From Caballeronia humi (GTDB lineage Bacteria; Pseudomonadota; Gammaproteobacteria; Burkholderiales; Burkholderiaceae), in contig NZ_FCNW02000008.1 in NCBI RefSeq assembly GCF_001544475.1, positions 114,029 through 178,028 on the forward strand: DNA of 64,000 bases, given 5' to 3'. The notes under the pieces are model-generated. The model was not told the origin of the DNA and searched no databases. It worked only from the letters and a program-made list of their open reading frames with translations. This document shows positions 26,048 to 35,336 of the stretch, in pieces (the first letter of the stretch is position 1; each line of letters starts with the position of its first letter). Position numbers and translations under genes: made by a program.

Positions 26048-27193
26048 ATGTCCAAGAAATCCAAGATCGAGCAAACATTACCGACCGTTGCCGTCCTTCC
26101 TGACGCAACCATTTCGCGCCGGAATTTTCTCTCGCTGATGATGGCAGGCGCAGGCAGCGCAGCCCTTGCCGCGTGCGGTGGCGGAAGCGAAACCTCGGCA
26201 ATCGAGGCCGCGGCAAAGACCACCGACCTCGCCGCAACCCAAAAAGCGGCAAGCGCGACCCAGAGCCTCTTCTACGGCATGAACGGCCACATGGCATGGG
26301 GCACGGGCATCTACAAGACGATGACCCCCGCTCAACAACTCGCGATCCTCCAGGACCTCGGCGTCACCAACTACCGTTGCGACGTGGCCGACGCAGGCAT
26401 GTCGACCTACCTCGCTACCGCTTTGAAGGGACCGTTCGCCGGTAGCGGTGTCGCAATCCTTCCGGTGATCAACCCGCGCTCGGCGCGCTGGGACCCCAAC
26501 AGCACGGAAGCGGCCGCCTACACGCTCGGCTATGACCTCGCGGTGCGCATCACCAAGCCGCTCGTGGGTCTCGTCAAGTACATCGAATGCGGCAACGAAC
26601 TCGACACCATCGGCCTCAAGATCGGCGGCGACGGCAGTCAGACTACCGACTGGAATCCGGCGCAGTGGCCGTCGTTCCGTGGCGTGATCCGGGGCATGAT
26701 CGACGGCGTCAAGGCGGTCGACCCGACGATCAACTGCGGCGTCAACGTCGGTATTCCGATGGCGTATCGCGCGCTGCAAATGCTCTGGACAGGCGTGACA
26801 CCGAATGGCACCGCTCAGGGCGTTGGCGGTGCGGCGCTCGTACGCTGGGACTTCACGACGTATCACTGGTACAAGAGCTCGGGCAAGATCGAATGCGCCG
26901 GACGCAACAACATGTGCGTCAACATCCTTCAAGTGCTGAAAGACTCGTTCAACGTGCCGATCTGGCTGACGGAATTCGGCTGGTCGGGCAGCAACGACAC
27001 CGCGCAGTCCGCCTCGGACTACATGACGTACGCACTCACCTCATACAAGTCGATCAAAGACAAGTACAACATCCAGTCGGTGATGATGTACTGCGTGATC
27101 GACGCGAACTACGGCCTGATCCAGCCCGACGGCGCCACTAAAAATCTTTCGTACACAACGTTCAAGAACTTCGTCGCCGCCAACCCGGTTTGA
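26048..27193 (+). CDS. Tat-exported lipoprotein, putative glycoside hydrolase (copy 2)
   Basis: 381 aa. It has the same architecture as copy 1: Tat motif ISRRNFLSLMMAGAGSAALA, lipobox ALAACGGG, ECGNELDTIGLKI and IWLTEFGWSGS with the two probable catalytic glutamates. Long stretches are identical to copy 1, such as NVGIPMAYRALQMLWTGV, marking a tandem duplication. The region between lipobox and domain differs most. ATG at 26048 is chosen, though no good ribosome-binding site is visible; TTG at 26024 is an alternative. Confidence 0.75.
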   Translation: MSKKSKIEQTLPTVAVLPDATISRRNFLSLMMAGAGSAALAACGGGSETSAIEAAAKTTDLAATQKAASATQSLFYGMNGHMAWGTGIYKTMTPAQQLAILQDLGVTNYRCDVADAGMSTYLATALKGPFAGSGVAILPVINPRSARWDPNSTEAAAYTLGYDLAVRITKPLVGLVKYIECGNELDTIGLKIGGDGSQTTDWNPAQWPSFRGVIRGMIDGVKAVDPTINCGVNVGIPMAYRALQMLWTGVTPNGTAQGVGGAALVRWDFTTYHWYKSSGKIECAGRNNMCVNILQVLKDSFNVPIWLTEFGWSGSNDTAQSASDYMTYALTSYKSIKDKYNIQSVMMYCVIDANYGLIQPDGATKNLSYTTFKNFVAANPV

Positions 27194-27396
27194 CCGCATG
27201 CGTTGGGGTTTAGTCGATTCCCCGCGAGTTGTAGCCGCACATCCCGATGCGACCTCGGATCGTTCGCGCGCTCAACCCTGCGTTGTTACTCCTGCTATCC
27301 TCGAAACTTCGCTCCATCGACGACGGTCATGACACGCGCACATGACCGACGCGGTGCGGGCCAACCATTGCGCGTTTAACAGACCATCCCGATTCC

Positions 27397-28884
27397 ATGC
27401 CTCGTCCGGCCGCCTCACGAGGGGTGCTGATAGCGACCATACTCGGTTCGAGCATGGCGTTCATCGACGGCACGATCGTCAACGTCGCACTGCCCGCGCT
27501 TCAGGCCAGCCTGCATGCGACTGCGAGCAATCTGCAATGGGTCGTCGAAGCGTACGCGCTTACGCTTGCCTCGCTGCTGCTCCTTGGCGGATCGCTCGGC
27601 GATCTCTATGGACGGCGCAAGCTTTTCCTGACCGGCGTGCTGGTTTTCGCGCTGGCATCTGCGTGGTGCGGGCTTGCGGGAACGATACAGATGCTCGTCG
27701 CGGCGCGCGCTGTGCAAGGCATCGGGGCAGCGCTGCTCGTACCAGGCAGCCTTTCGCTGATCAGCGCCTCATTCCCCGAAGCCACGCGCGGACAAGCCAT
27801 CGGCACATGGTCCGCATTCACCGCCATCACGACCGCGTTCGGTCCCGTGCTCAGGGGCTGGTTGGCCGAGAACGTTTCTTGGCGCGCAGTCTTCTTCATT
27901 AACGTGCCGATTGCGGCGGTCACCGCTTGGATCACGCTGTCGAGCGTCCCTGAAAGCCGCAACGAGTCGATGCTGCGCAAGCTCGACTGGCCGGGCTCGG
28001 TGCTCGCGTGCATGGGGCTCGGCTGCGTCACGTTCGCGCTGATCGAGGCATCGCGAGGCGGTGCGGTCATCGCGGCCACCGCTGCGTGCGGCGTGATCGC
28101 GCTCGTTGCGTTCATCGTTGTCGAAGCGCATTCCGCAGCGCCGATGGTGCCGCTCTCGCTCTTTCGATCGCGCACCTTTAGCGGCGCGAACCTGATCACG
28201 CTGTTTCTCTATGCGGCCTTAGGCGGCACGATGTATTTTCTGCCGCTTAACCTGATTCAGGCGCAGCACTATACGGCCACCGAAGCGGGCGGCGCGCTTT
28301 TGCCGCTCATTCTGCTCATCTTCGCGCTATCGCGCTGGTCAGGCGGACTGATCGCGAGTCATGGCGCGCGGCTTCCTCTCGTGATCGGACCGGTCATCGT
28401 CGCGACGGGATTCGCGTGGCTCGGATGGTCCACCAGGAGCGGCTCTTACTGGACCACGATCTTTCCACCGATGGTCGTGCTGGGATTTGGCATGGCGATC
28501 TGCGTCGCGCCGCTCACGACAGCGGTGATGAATGCCGTATCGATCGACGATTCCGGCGTGGCCTCGGGTGTCAACAACGCTGTATCACGCATTGCCGGGC
28601 TGCTCGCGATTGCGGTGTTCGGGCTCGTGCTTGCTTTGCGTTTCGATACCGTCCTCGAGCACAGGCTCGATGCGCTTGCGCTGCCTGCGCTCGCACGCCA
28701 TGCCGTGGAGGAACAACGCCCGTTGCTCGCCGCGATCAGCAGCAATGATTCGCGCGTGCTTGGCGCGGTGCGAGATGCCTTTGTCGATGGATATCGATGG
28801 GTGCTCTTTATCTCCGCGGCATTGGCTCTGACAAGTGCGGTCTGTGCGTATTTGCTGTTGGAAGGGAAGAAGCCTGCGGGTTAA
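27397..28884 (+). CDS. MFS drug/metabolite efflux pump, DHA2 (14-TM) family
   Basis: 495 aa with fourteen predicted membrane helices. TM1 holds SSMAFIDGTIVNVALPAL, the loop 2-3 motif A is GSLGDLYGRRKLF, and motif B is RAVQGIGAAL. The TM5 antiporter motif C reads GPVLRGWL, where the usual sequence has Gly-Gly; a single base change (AGG for GGG) would explain the Arg. The pump may be altered or inactive. EmrB/QacA-type proteins expel lipophilic compounds using the proton gradient. No membrane-fusion partner is next to it. Confidence 0.87.
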   Translation: MPRPAASRGVLIATILGSSMAFIDGTIVNVALPALQASLHATASNLQWVVEAYALTLASLLLLGGSLGDLYGRRKLFLTGVLVFALASAWCGLAGTIQMLVAARAVQGIGAALLVPGSLSLISASFPEATRGQAIGTWSAFTAITTAFGPVLRGWLAENVSWRAVFFINVPIAAVTAWITLSSVPESRNESMLRKLDWPGSVLACMGLGCVTFALIEASRGGAVIAATAACGVIALVAFIVVEAHSAAPMVPLSLFRSRTFSGANLITLFLYAALGGTMYFLPLNLIQAQHYTATEAGGALLPLILLIFALSRWSGGLIASHGARLPLVIGPVIVATGFAWLGWSTRSGSYWTTIFPPMVVLGFGMAICVAPLTTAVMNAVSIDDSGVASGVNNAVSRIAGLLAIAVFGLVLALRFDTVLEHRLDALALPALARHAVEEQRPLLAAISSNDSRVLGAVRDAFVDGYRWVLFISAALALTSAVCAYLLLEGKKPAG

Positions 28885-28930
28885 GCGATGCAGTACGATG
28901 CATGCGTTAATGCTAACCGGACGAAACATC

Positions 28931-29932
28931 ATGCGTGCAACGATCAGAACCATCATCGCGGCTTGCGCGTTCGCAGCCATGCACCACGCAGCAGCGCATC
29001 CCGTCACGACATATCGCGGGATCTGCGATGCGTCGGCCGGCATCGACCTTGGCACAGGTCACTTCATCGTCGCCGACGACGAGCACAACGCGTTGATGAT
29101 CTACCAGTACGGCACGCCCGCACACGTGGGCATGGTCGATCTGTCGAAGTATCTCGCCGCACCGGACGGCAAGAAGAACAAGGAATCGGACCTTGAAGGC
29201 GCGGCGAGAATCGGCGACCGAATCTATTGGATCGCATCGCATGGACGCGACCGGCACGGCAACGTCGAGCCCGCGCGCTACCGCTTGTTCGTTACGCGCA
29301 TCGATCGTACGGAAGGGGTGCCTGGCGTTGTTCCCGTCGCAGCCCAACCTTACGCAAATCTCCTTACGGCACTCGCTGCGGATCCGCGCTTCGACGTGTT
29401 GACGCGTGCATCGAAACTCGCGCCTGAAGCGCCCGGTGGCTTGAACATCGAGGGTCTGGCGGATAGTGAAGACGGCGCCTTGCTGATCGGATTCAGAAAC
29501 CCCTTGCCGAACAAGCAGGCGCTCGTGCTCAAGCTGCGCAACCCGGCTGATGTCGTCGAACGCGGCGCCGCCCCGGTATTCGATGACCTCGTGCGCTTCG
29601 ATCTTTCGGGTCGAGGCATTCGGAGCCTCGAGCGCATCGGCCATCAATACGTGATCGTAGCGGGACCTCACGATGATGGCGACGGCAAATCCATCGCGTC
29701 GCGCTTTGCGCTATACAAGTGGAGCGGCTCACCTGCCGATGCGCCAAAATTCTGGACCGACGTCGAACCATCTGACTTCCACGCCGAAGCGATCTTCGAG
29801 ATGCAGGGAAAGCATCAACTCTATCTTCTGAGCGATGACGGCGGCGACCGTGCCGACCGTGTCGATTGCGGCAAGAAGCCCTTCCCTTCCGATGCCAAAA
29901 CCTTTAGAGGCATCGCGCTCGATTACCCATAA
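28931..29932 (+). CDS. DUF3616-domain secreted protein
   Basis: 333 aa from the ATG at 28931. An N-terminal signal peptide ends near HHAAAHP. The body matches the DUF3616 type, a probable beta-propeller: YRGICDASAGIDL at the start, GGLNIEGLADSEDGALLIGF in the middle, and a final segment near KHQLYLLSDDGGD. Aspartate-rich turns suggest Ca2+ binding. Role unknown. It starts 46 bp after the MFS gene and may be co-transcribed. Confidence 0.75.
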   Translation: MRATIRTIIAACAFAAMHHAAAHPVTTYRGICDASAGIDLGTGHFIVADDEHNALMIYQYGTPAHVGMVDLSKYLAAPDGKKNKESDLEGAARIGDRIYWIASHGRDRHGNVEPARYRLFVTRIDRTEGVPGVVPVAAQPYANLLTALAADPRFDVLTRASKLAPEAPGGLNIEGLADSEDGALLIGFRNPLPNKQALVLKLRNPADVVERGAAPVFDDLVRFDLSGRGIRSLERIGHQYVIVAGPHDDGDGKSIASRFALYKWSGSPADAPKFWTDVEPSDFHAEAIFEMQGKHQLYLLSDDGGDRADRVDCGKKPFPSDAKTFRGIALDYP

Positions 29933-30284
29933 AGCTATTTGTGGGGCAGACCACACATAGACGGCATTCGTCAAAGCGCAAGCAATACGACGTGCGAAAC
30001 GACCTCATCTTGAGCACGGTCGTTTGATCGAGTGACCCACTCAAGTGCTCCAAGCCCGCAGCAACTCTTCCCTTTAGCGCGTCAGTGCGTCTTTCTTATT
30101 TTCCGATACGGCGCATTCATATCGATGTCATTCATCTTAGCAACTTCGCTAAGCGAAGCAATGGATGGGTAATGACCCTTAGCCGTTGCCTCGACGTGAC
30201 ATAAACGTTTGCGCTTGGCCGAAAGACAGGACATTCTTGTAGCTGGCTGACAATTCAATCAATGATCTGTGCGAGGGATAAGAC
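29933..30284. other. Non-coding stretch, no clear element
   Basis: 352 bp between a secreted-protein gene and a lipoprotein gene. No convincing open frame, repeat or terminator was seen. GAGGGA at 30271-30276 is the ribosome-binding site of the next gene. Confidence 0.4.
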
Positions 30285-31526
30285 ATGTGGCGTCGCGTCT
30301 GTTTGCGGTTAATCGTGATAAGCGGTTTTCTTTATCTCGCCGGTTGCGGTGGTGGAGGCAGTAGCAATTCCAACACCTCCGGTGGCACGGCCGCCCCCGC
30401 AACAGGCGCAAGCGACGGAGCAGCGTCTGCGCCCGGTGGCGCGAGCGCCCCGGCGGGTGCAAGTGGCGGCGCGGCCAGCACGCCAGTGCTCGCAGCGGCA
30501 ACGCCCGTGATCGACGGCACTCCACTCGGCACGGCTCATTGGAGTGCAGGCGCGACGACGTCGGGCGGACTGGGCCAGGCTGTCGGTGGGCTCAACTGCA
30601 CGCTGACCGGCGGCGCCTATACGTACTCGCATTTGTCTATCTATCAGGACGGCCAGTTGCTCGCGCTGCCGGCTAACGTGGGCGCAATCGCGCCGACGCT
30701 GGCTGCACAAACCGGGTGCGTGTATCCCGTTCACACTCTTGATTCATCGGGCAAGATCCGCATGGATGCGAGCACCAATACGTCGTACACGCTCGGACAG
30801 TTCTTTGCCATATGGGGTCAACCGCTTACGTCAACGAACGTCGCCGGCGTGACGGGGACGCAGGTCACCGCATACGTCACGAGTGACGGCGTACTCACGC
30901 AATACACGGGCGACCTCTCGAGTCTCGTCCTGCCGACGCATGGTGAAGTGACCATCATGATCGGCACGCCACTCACACAGATCCCCACGTACACGTGGAC
31001 CGATCCGCCGCCCTTCGACAACAACCGTCTTGCGCTCACTTTCGGCACCTCGATCGGCACGTCGTTCTGGCCGAACGGCAGCACAGCGACAGGCGGCACG
31101 GGCCAGCCCATTGGCGACGTGATCTGCGCGGCCGGCATGGTCGAGTCCTACCACGTACATGCCCATCTCGCGATCTTCAAGGATGGCCAATGGCTTGCGC
31201 TGCCTGCGAACATTGGCATTACACCGCGATGCAACTATGAGACGCACACGCACGATAACACCGGCGTCATTCACATCGAGACGCCCAACCTCAAGGCCTT
31301 CACGCTTGGCAAGTTCTTTGCGCTTTGGGGAGAGCCGCTGACGAGCACGAACGTCGCGGGTGTGATGGGTCCGGTGGTCGCCTATATCAACGACAATGGC
31401 GACGTGCGTCGCTGGATGGGGTCGTTGAGCGACATCGAGTTGACGTCGCATCGCTCGGTAACGCTGCAGGTGGGCACGACGCCGATCAGCACGCTCGCCA
31501 CCTACAACTGGGACGAGCCAAAGTAA
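30285..31526 (+). CDS. Lipoprotein with two tandem copies of a His-bearing domain
   Basis: 413 aa. A signal peptide and lipobox (YLAGCGGGG) are followed by a low-complexity Gly/Ala/Ser linker to about residue 72, then two copies of a roughly 165-residue domain. Both copies contain GQPLTSTNVAGV or GEPLTSTNVAGV, LALPAN and FFAxWG segments. Copy 2 is rich in His (YHVHAHLAIF and ETHTHDNTGVIHIE), a likely metal site. In copy 1 most of these are replaced (YTYSHLSIYQ and YPVHTLDSSGKIRM). I do not recognise the family; a cell-surface metal- or ligand-binding role is inference. Confidence 0.8.
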   Translation: MWRRVCLRLIVISGFLYLAGCGGGGSSNSNTSGGTAAPATGASDGAASAPGGASAPAGASGGAASTPVLAAATPVIDGTPLGTAHWSAGATTSGGLGQAVGGLNCTLTGGAYTYSHLSIYQDGQLLALPANVGAIAPTLAAQTGCVYPVHTLDSSGKIRMDASTNTSYTLGQFFAIWGQPLTSTNVAGVTGTQVTAYVTSDGVLTQYTGDLSSLVLPTHGEVTIMIGTPLTQIPTYTWTDPPPFDNNRLALTFGTSIGTSFWPNGSTATGGTGQPIGDVICAAGMVESYHVHAHLAIFKDGQWLALPANIGITPRCNYETHTHDNTGVIHIETPNLKAFTLGKFFALWGEPLTSTNVAGVMGPVVAYINDNGDVRRWMGSLSDIELTSHRSVTLQVGTTPISTLATYNWDEPK

Positions 31527-31543
31527 TGGTCGTTCGATAATGG

Positions 31544-31575
31544 CGCTTCAGGCGGCGATTGTCGCCTGAAGCGCT
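31544..31575. terminator. Bidirectional rho-independent terminator
   Basis: GCGCTTCAGGCG (31544-31555) and its perfect complement (31564-31575) enclose an 8-nt loop, followed by TTTAA. It lies between the convergent lipoprotein and TpsB genes. Confidence 0.8.
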
Positions 31576-31585
31576 TTAACGACAC

Positions 31586-33346
31586 TCAACTCCCAAGCAC
31601 GACGAAGATCATTCCAAGCGGCGCCTTGGATCCGTTAGGCACCGGCGCGCGCAGCGGAAAACCGTACGTGCCGCGCACGTTCACGTAACGCCCCGCCTGA
31701 AAACGGAAGCCCGCGCCGACGCTCACGAGCGATCCATTGGTCGGCTCGGCCGGCTGATCGATGCGGCTCCAAACGTGCCCCGCATCGACGAAGACGAACG
31801 GCTGCAGGCCGATGCCGCTCGAACCGAAGATCCACGCAGGCACGCGTAGTTCCGTCTGCACATTCCAGCCGCGATCGCCCTGCACGACATACGGTTCATA
31901 GCCGCGCACACTGCTGTCTCCACCGAGGCCGAGTTCCTCGCTAGGCAGCAATGTATCGGGCGTCCATTGAAAAGTGCCGCGCGCAGAAACCGAGAAACCG
32001 GGTCCGAACGTCACATCGCGTTGCCCGGACAACTGCAGATAAGCATAGCGCGGCGTCGCGCCGTGGCGGGCCGCATCGAATGCGGCGTCCTGATTGTCTC
32101 CGTCGAGACGCCCGGGACTCAGCACGACCATGGCGTTCGCGCGCCCCTGTCCGCGCGCATCCGTCCTGCTGATCTCGTAGTTGACGACGAACTGATGAAT
32201 GTGCGTATTCGAATTGAAGACCTGGAAGCCGCCGAACTCGAGATCGTTATTCGAGCGCTTGAAGTCGTAGCCGAACTGCACTTGCTGCTGCCACGTCCCT
32301 AGCGGTGCGAGCCGCCAGTCGTAACGAAAACTGAGCTGCGCAGAGATGCCTGTTTGCCCATAGCTGTCGGGAAGACGCGGCGTGCTCTGCGCATAAACAC
32401 CGAACAGTTCGATGCGGTCCAGCCACGGCAAGGGCGCGCTATAACTCATCGCATGCGCAACGAAACGCGGACGATTTTCCCGTCCCTCGATGTCCGGATT
32501 ACCGCTGAAAAAATCGTTGCTGACCGTTACCTGATACGCGATCTGCTGATCCAGTCCAAACAGGTTGCCATAGTCGATACCCGCAAAAAAACGGTCGCGA
32601 CCGAGTTGCGGCACGCCTGCGTTATCGTAGCCGGCGGTTACGCGCAGCGGAAAGCGGTCCTGTGTTTGCAGCACGACGTCGGTCGTATTCTCTTCGGTGC
32701 CGGGCGCATAGACCACGTCCACCGTTCGATACGGATTCGCATTAAGCAGCGCGAGACCCGACGACACGTCAGCTTCGCGGATCGGGGCGCCCTTGGTGAG
32801 CGGCATTTCGCGCATGAGCAGATCGCTCGAAAAATAGCGATTGCCGCGCGGCACCACGGCACCGAGCCGATAGTTCGCGACGACGATACGCACGACGCCA
32901 TCGGTTACGTCCTGCTCGGGCGCGTAGACGTCGACGAGCGGCAAGCCTGCATCGCGATAGCGCCGCACGACGCTCTTGCGAATTTCTGCGAGCCGTCCGA
33001 GCGTGAGCGGCTTGCCGATATCCGCGGCGAAGCCCGCGAGAAACGCCTCGTCGAGAAGCGGCAGGTCTCTTGCGACGATCCCGTCTTTCGGGCGCTCATC
33101 CGCACTCGCGCCGGGCGCTTCGAATATCAGACCGCGCAATGCTTCGATGGCCACCTGCTGCGAATCGCTGACGGGCTCCGGCGGCACCGGCGGTGCGACG
33201 GGACGTGCTGGCGCGGGCGGCGGAACCGGGTTCACATCGCGATAGGACTGCGCATGCGAGGCAGTCGCGACGAGCATCGACGCAGGCGCGACGAGCGCGC
33301 AAAGCAGGCGCAGCGAGCGCGATGAAGCCACCATTGCGCGGCTCAA
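31586..33346 (-). CDS. Two-partner secretion transporter, ShlB/FhaC/HecB type (TpsB)
   Basis: 586 aa. A signal peptide ends at ASHAQS, followed by a proline-rich linker, POTRA domains (about residues 60-230; LADIRKSVVRRYRDAG-like segment GRLAEIRKSVVRRYRDAGLP) and a C-terminal 16-strand barrel. The barrel holds the family's VRGYEP motif and ends in FVVLGS. TpsB proteins carry one TpsA adhesin, hemolysin or toxin across the outer membrane. No TpsA gene is adjacent in this window. The start could also be at 33334. Confidence 0.87.
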   Translation of the reverse strand: MSRAMVASSRSLRLLCALVAPASMLVATASHAQSYRDVNPVPPPAPARPVAPPVPPEPVSDSQQVAIEALRGLIFEAPGASADERPKDGIVARDLPLLDEAFLAGFAADIGKPLTLGRLAEIRKSVVRRYRDAGLPLVDVYAPEQDVTDGVVRIVVANYRLGAVVPRGNRYFSSDLLMREMPLTKGAPIREADVSSGLALLNANPYRTVDVVYAPGTEENTTDVVLQTQDRFPLRVTAGYDNAGVPQLGRDRFFAGIDYGNLFGLDQQIAYQVTVSNDFFSGNPDIEGRENRPRFVAHAMSYSAPLPWLDRIELFGVYAQSTPRLPDSYGQTGISAQLSFRYDWRLAPLGTWQQQVQFGYDFKRSNNDLEFGGFQVFNSNTHIHQFVVNYEISRTDARGQGRANAMVVLSPGRLDGDNQDAAFDAARHGATPRYAYLQLSGQRDVTFGPGFSVSARGTFQWTPDTLLPSEELGLGGDSSVRGYEPYVVQGDRGWNVQTELRVPAWIFGSSGIGLQPFVFVDAGHVWSRIDQPAEPTNGSLVSVGAGFRFQAGRYVNVRGTYGFPLRAPVPNGSKAPLGMIFVVLGS

Positions 33347-33692
33347 TGCGCGAATTGCCAGCGGCGCATTAAAAGGATGGCCTGCGCCGCTAAAGGCGTG
33401 TGGCCTGACGCGGGGGTATCGGATTCGAGTTCCGATGCCATGAAGCGGCCATCTATAGTCACCACGCCGTTCCTCCGGATGAGCCTGTTAGTGATCGAAG
33501 CCGTATATGCGCGCCCGGTTGACTTTCATGTCGCTAAAGCGCTCATTACTTTAGCAGACGATTAATGCATTGATAGTTCGATCCCGCCTTTTCGGCCAAC
33601 GCGGCCTCCAAAATGAGCGAGCAATCGCCTGACGCCGGCGCACAATGGCATCGAACCAGCCTTCATGCGGCGCTGCCGCGCAGGAGACAAAC
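33347..33692. other. Divergent non-coding region between TpsB and DUF3667 genes
   Basis: 346 bp. GCTAAAG (33533-33539) and CTTTAGC (33549-33555) form a perfect 7-bp inverted repeat with a 9-nt spacer, and GCTAAAG occurs again near 33392. It may be an operator. No gene is seen. Confidence 0.35.
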
Positions 33693-34550
33693 ATGTCTGC
33701 GCCCGCTCACTGGACATGTCCAACATGTGCGATCGAGGTCACGACCCCCTTCTGCCCGCAGTGCGGCGAGAGTCCGCTGCGTCCGCCCGATCTCACGCTG
33801 CGCGGCATCGCAGCCAAGGTACTGCACGCGGCAACGAGCATCGACGGGAGACTGCTGCGCACGGTGTGGTGTCTGCTTTGCCATCCGGGGCAATTGACCG
33901 TCGCGCATCTCAAGGGGCAGCGCATGCCGTACGTTGCTCCGTTCCAACTATTTCTCATTGCCAACGCGTTCTTCTTCGCGATGCAGTCGCTGACCGATAC
34001 GCAAATTTTCGGCTCGACGATGGAGTCGCATCTCAATCACCAAGACTGGAGTCCGCTTGCGACGACCCTCGTCGCTGAACGAGTCGCCATGCTTCACACC
34101 GATCTTGCGCAGTACACGCCTGAGTTCAATCGCGCTGCGGTGCTCAATGCGAAATCGCTCATCATTCTCATGGTCGTGCCGTTCGCGCTACTGCTCTCAG
34201 TGACGTTTGCTTTTGTCCGCAAGCAGAAACGCAAGCCGTTCGTCGCGTACGTGTACTTCTCGCTGCATCTCTATGCGTTTCTGCTGTTGCTCTTTTCACT
34301 GGCGTTGATGATAGCGGCGATCAATGTGCACGCGGGAGGCGCAGGCCTCGCATCGCCCGCGGTCGATAAGGTGCTTTCGCTCATCAATCTCAGTGTCTGC
34401 GGGATATATGCATATCTTGCGCTGGGACCCGTGTTCGATTCTCATGGACTCGCGCGCTTTGTCAGGGCCACCGCGTTGACCATCGGCGCGGCGTTCATTG
34501 TCCTCGGCTACCGCTTCGTCATCTTTTTGATCACGCTATACCTGACGTAA
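33693..34550 (+). CDS. DUF3667-type membrane protein with zinc ribbon
   Basis: 285 aa. A short N-terminal zinc ribbon (CPTCAIEVTTPFCPQC, two Cys-x-x-Cys pairs) is followed by a conserved soluble segment (TVWCLLCHPGQLTVAHLKGQ) and four or five membrane helices. This matches proteins described as DUF3667 or having a YAF9-like zinc ribbon. Function unknown. Start at 33693 is set by AGGAGA just upstream; a frame from 33645 is less likely. Confidence 0.75.
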   Translation: MSAPAHWTCPTCAIEVTTPFCPQCGESPLRPPDLTLRGIAAKVLHAATSIDGRLLRTVWCLLCHPGQLTVAHLKGQRMPYVAPFQLFLIANAFFFAMQSLTDTQIFGSTMESHLNHQDWSPLATTLVAERVAMLHTDLAQYTPEFNRAAVLNAKSLIILMVVPFALLLSVTFAFVRKQKRKPFVAYVYFSLHLYAFLLLLFSLALMIAAINVHAGGAGLASPAVDKVLSLINLSVCGIYAYLALGPVFDSHGLARFVRATALTIGAAFIVLGYRFVIFLITLYLT

Positions 34551-34562
34551 TACGCAAAAGAT

Positions 34563-34583
34563 ACCGCATCGAAACAATGCGGT
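34563..34583. terminator. Possible hairpin terminator between convergent genes
   Basis: ACCGCAT (34563-34569) and ATGCGGT (34577-34583) pair perfectly over a 7-nt loop. There is no strong T-run, so this is a weaker candidate. Confidence 0.4.
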
Positions 34584-34598
34584 CATATATTCCGATAC

Positions 34599-35336
34599 TT
34601 ACGCAGCTTCTTCTGTCAGCATGGCAGGCAAAAGGCGAGCAAACTCACGCTTGACCAACCCATAACACTCACAAGCACGTCCCTCGAGTCCACACCGGTC
34701 GACGATGCGGATAGAACCGCGCGTCTGATACACGATCCCAGCCGATTGCAAGCGCCCCGCCGCTTCAGTCACCGCCTCGCGACGCACACCCAGGAGATCT
34801 GCGATCCGCTGTTGCGTAATCACGAGCTTGTCCGAGCCGGTCGCATCCATCGCCTCGAGAAGCCAGCGCGAGAACTGGTTACTCACCGAATGATGCCGAT
34901 TGCAGGCAGCCGTCTGCGCGATCTTCGTAAACAACGCATGCGCATACAGCATGATCAGGCGACGCATTGCCTCCGATCGGTCGAAATGCTGGCGCAGGGC
35001 CGCTGCGTCTACGCGATACGCCGATCCCGAACACTGGACCTCGACGTTCGACGGCATCGCATCGCCGTTCATCAGCACGTTGGCGCCGGTTGTTCCTTCG
35101 CGCCCGATCGAAGCCACTTCGACGGAGCGGCCGTCCTCCATCGTGTGCAGCAAGGAAACGACCGCCGTGATCGGAAAATAGATGTGGCGCACGCGCGCGC
35201 CCGCATCACAAAGCACCTGCGAAGACTCGAGGCGCACGAGTTCGAGGTCAGGGGCGATCGCCTTCCACTCTTGTGTGGGAAGGCCGCTCAGCAAGTGATT
35301 GCCGTGTAAATCGGATTGCAGCATCAGCATAGACAT
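34599..35336 (-). CDS. Crp/Fnr-family transcriptional regulator
   Basis: 245 aa. An N-terminal cyclic-nucleotide-binding-like domain (residues about 15-130, IYFPITAVVSLLHTMEDGR) is followed by a C-terminal winged HTH (ITQQRIADLLGVRREAVTEAAGRLQ). It lacks the cysteine set of Fnr and the canonical cAMP residues of Crp, so its signal is unknown. Start at 35336 is chosen because GGAG lies six bases upstream and family members begin with a similar short N-terminus; a longer frame to 35423 is less likely. Confidence 0.87.
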   Translation of the reverse strand: MSMLMLQSDLHGNHLLSGLPTQEWKAIAPDLELVRLESSQVLCDAGARVRHIYFPITAVVSLLHTMEDGRSVEVASIGREGTTGANVLMNGDAMPSNVEVQCSGSAYRVDAAALRQHFDRSEAMRRLIMLYAHALFTKIAQTAACNRHHSVSNQFSRWLLEAMDATGSDKLVITQQRIADLLGVRREAVTEAAGRLQSAGIVYQTRGSIRIVDRCGLEGRACECYGLVKREFARLLPAMLTEEAA

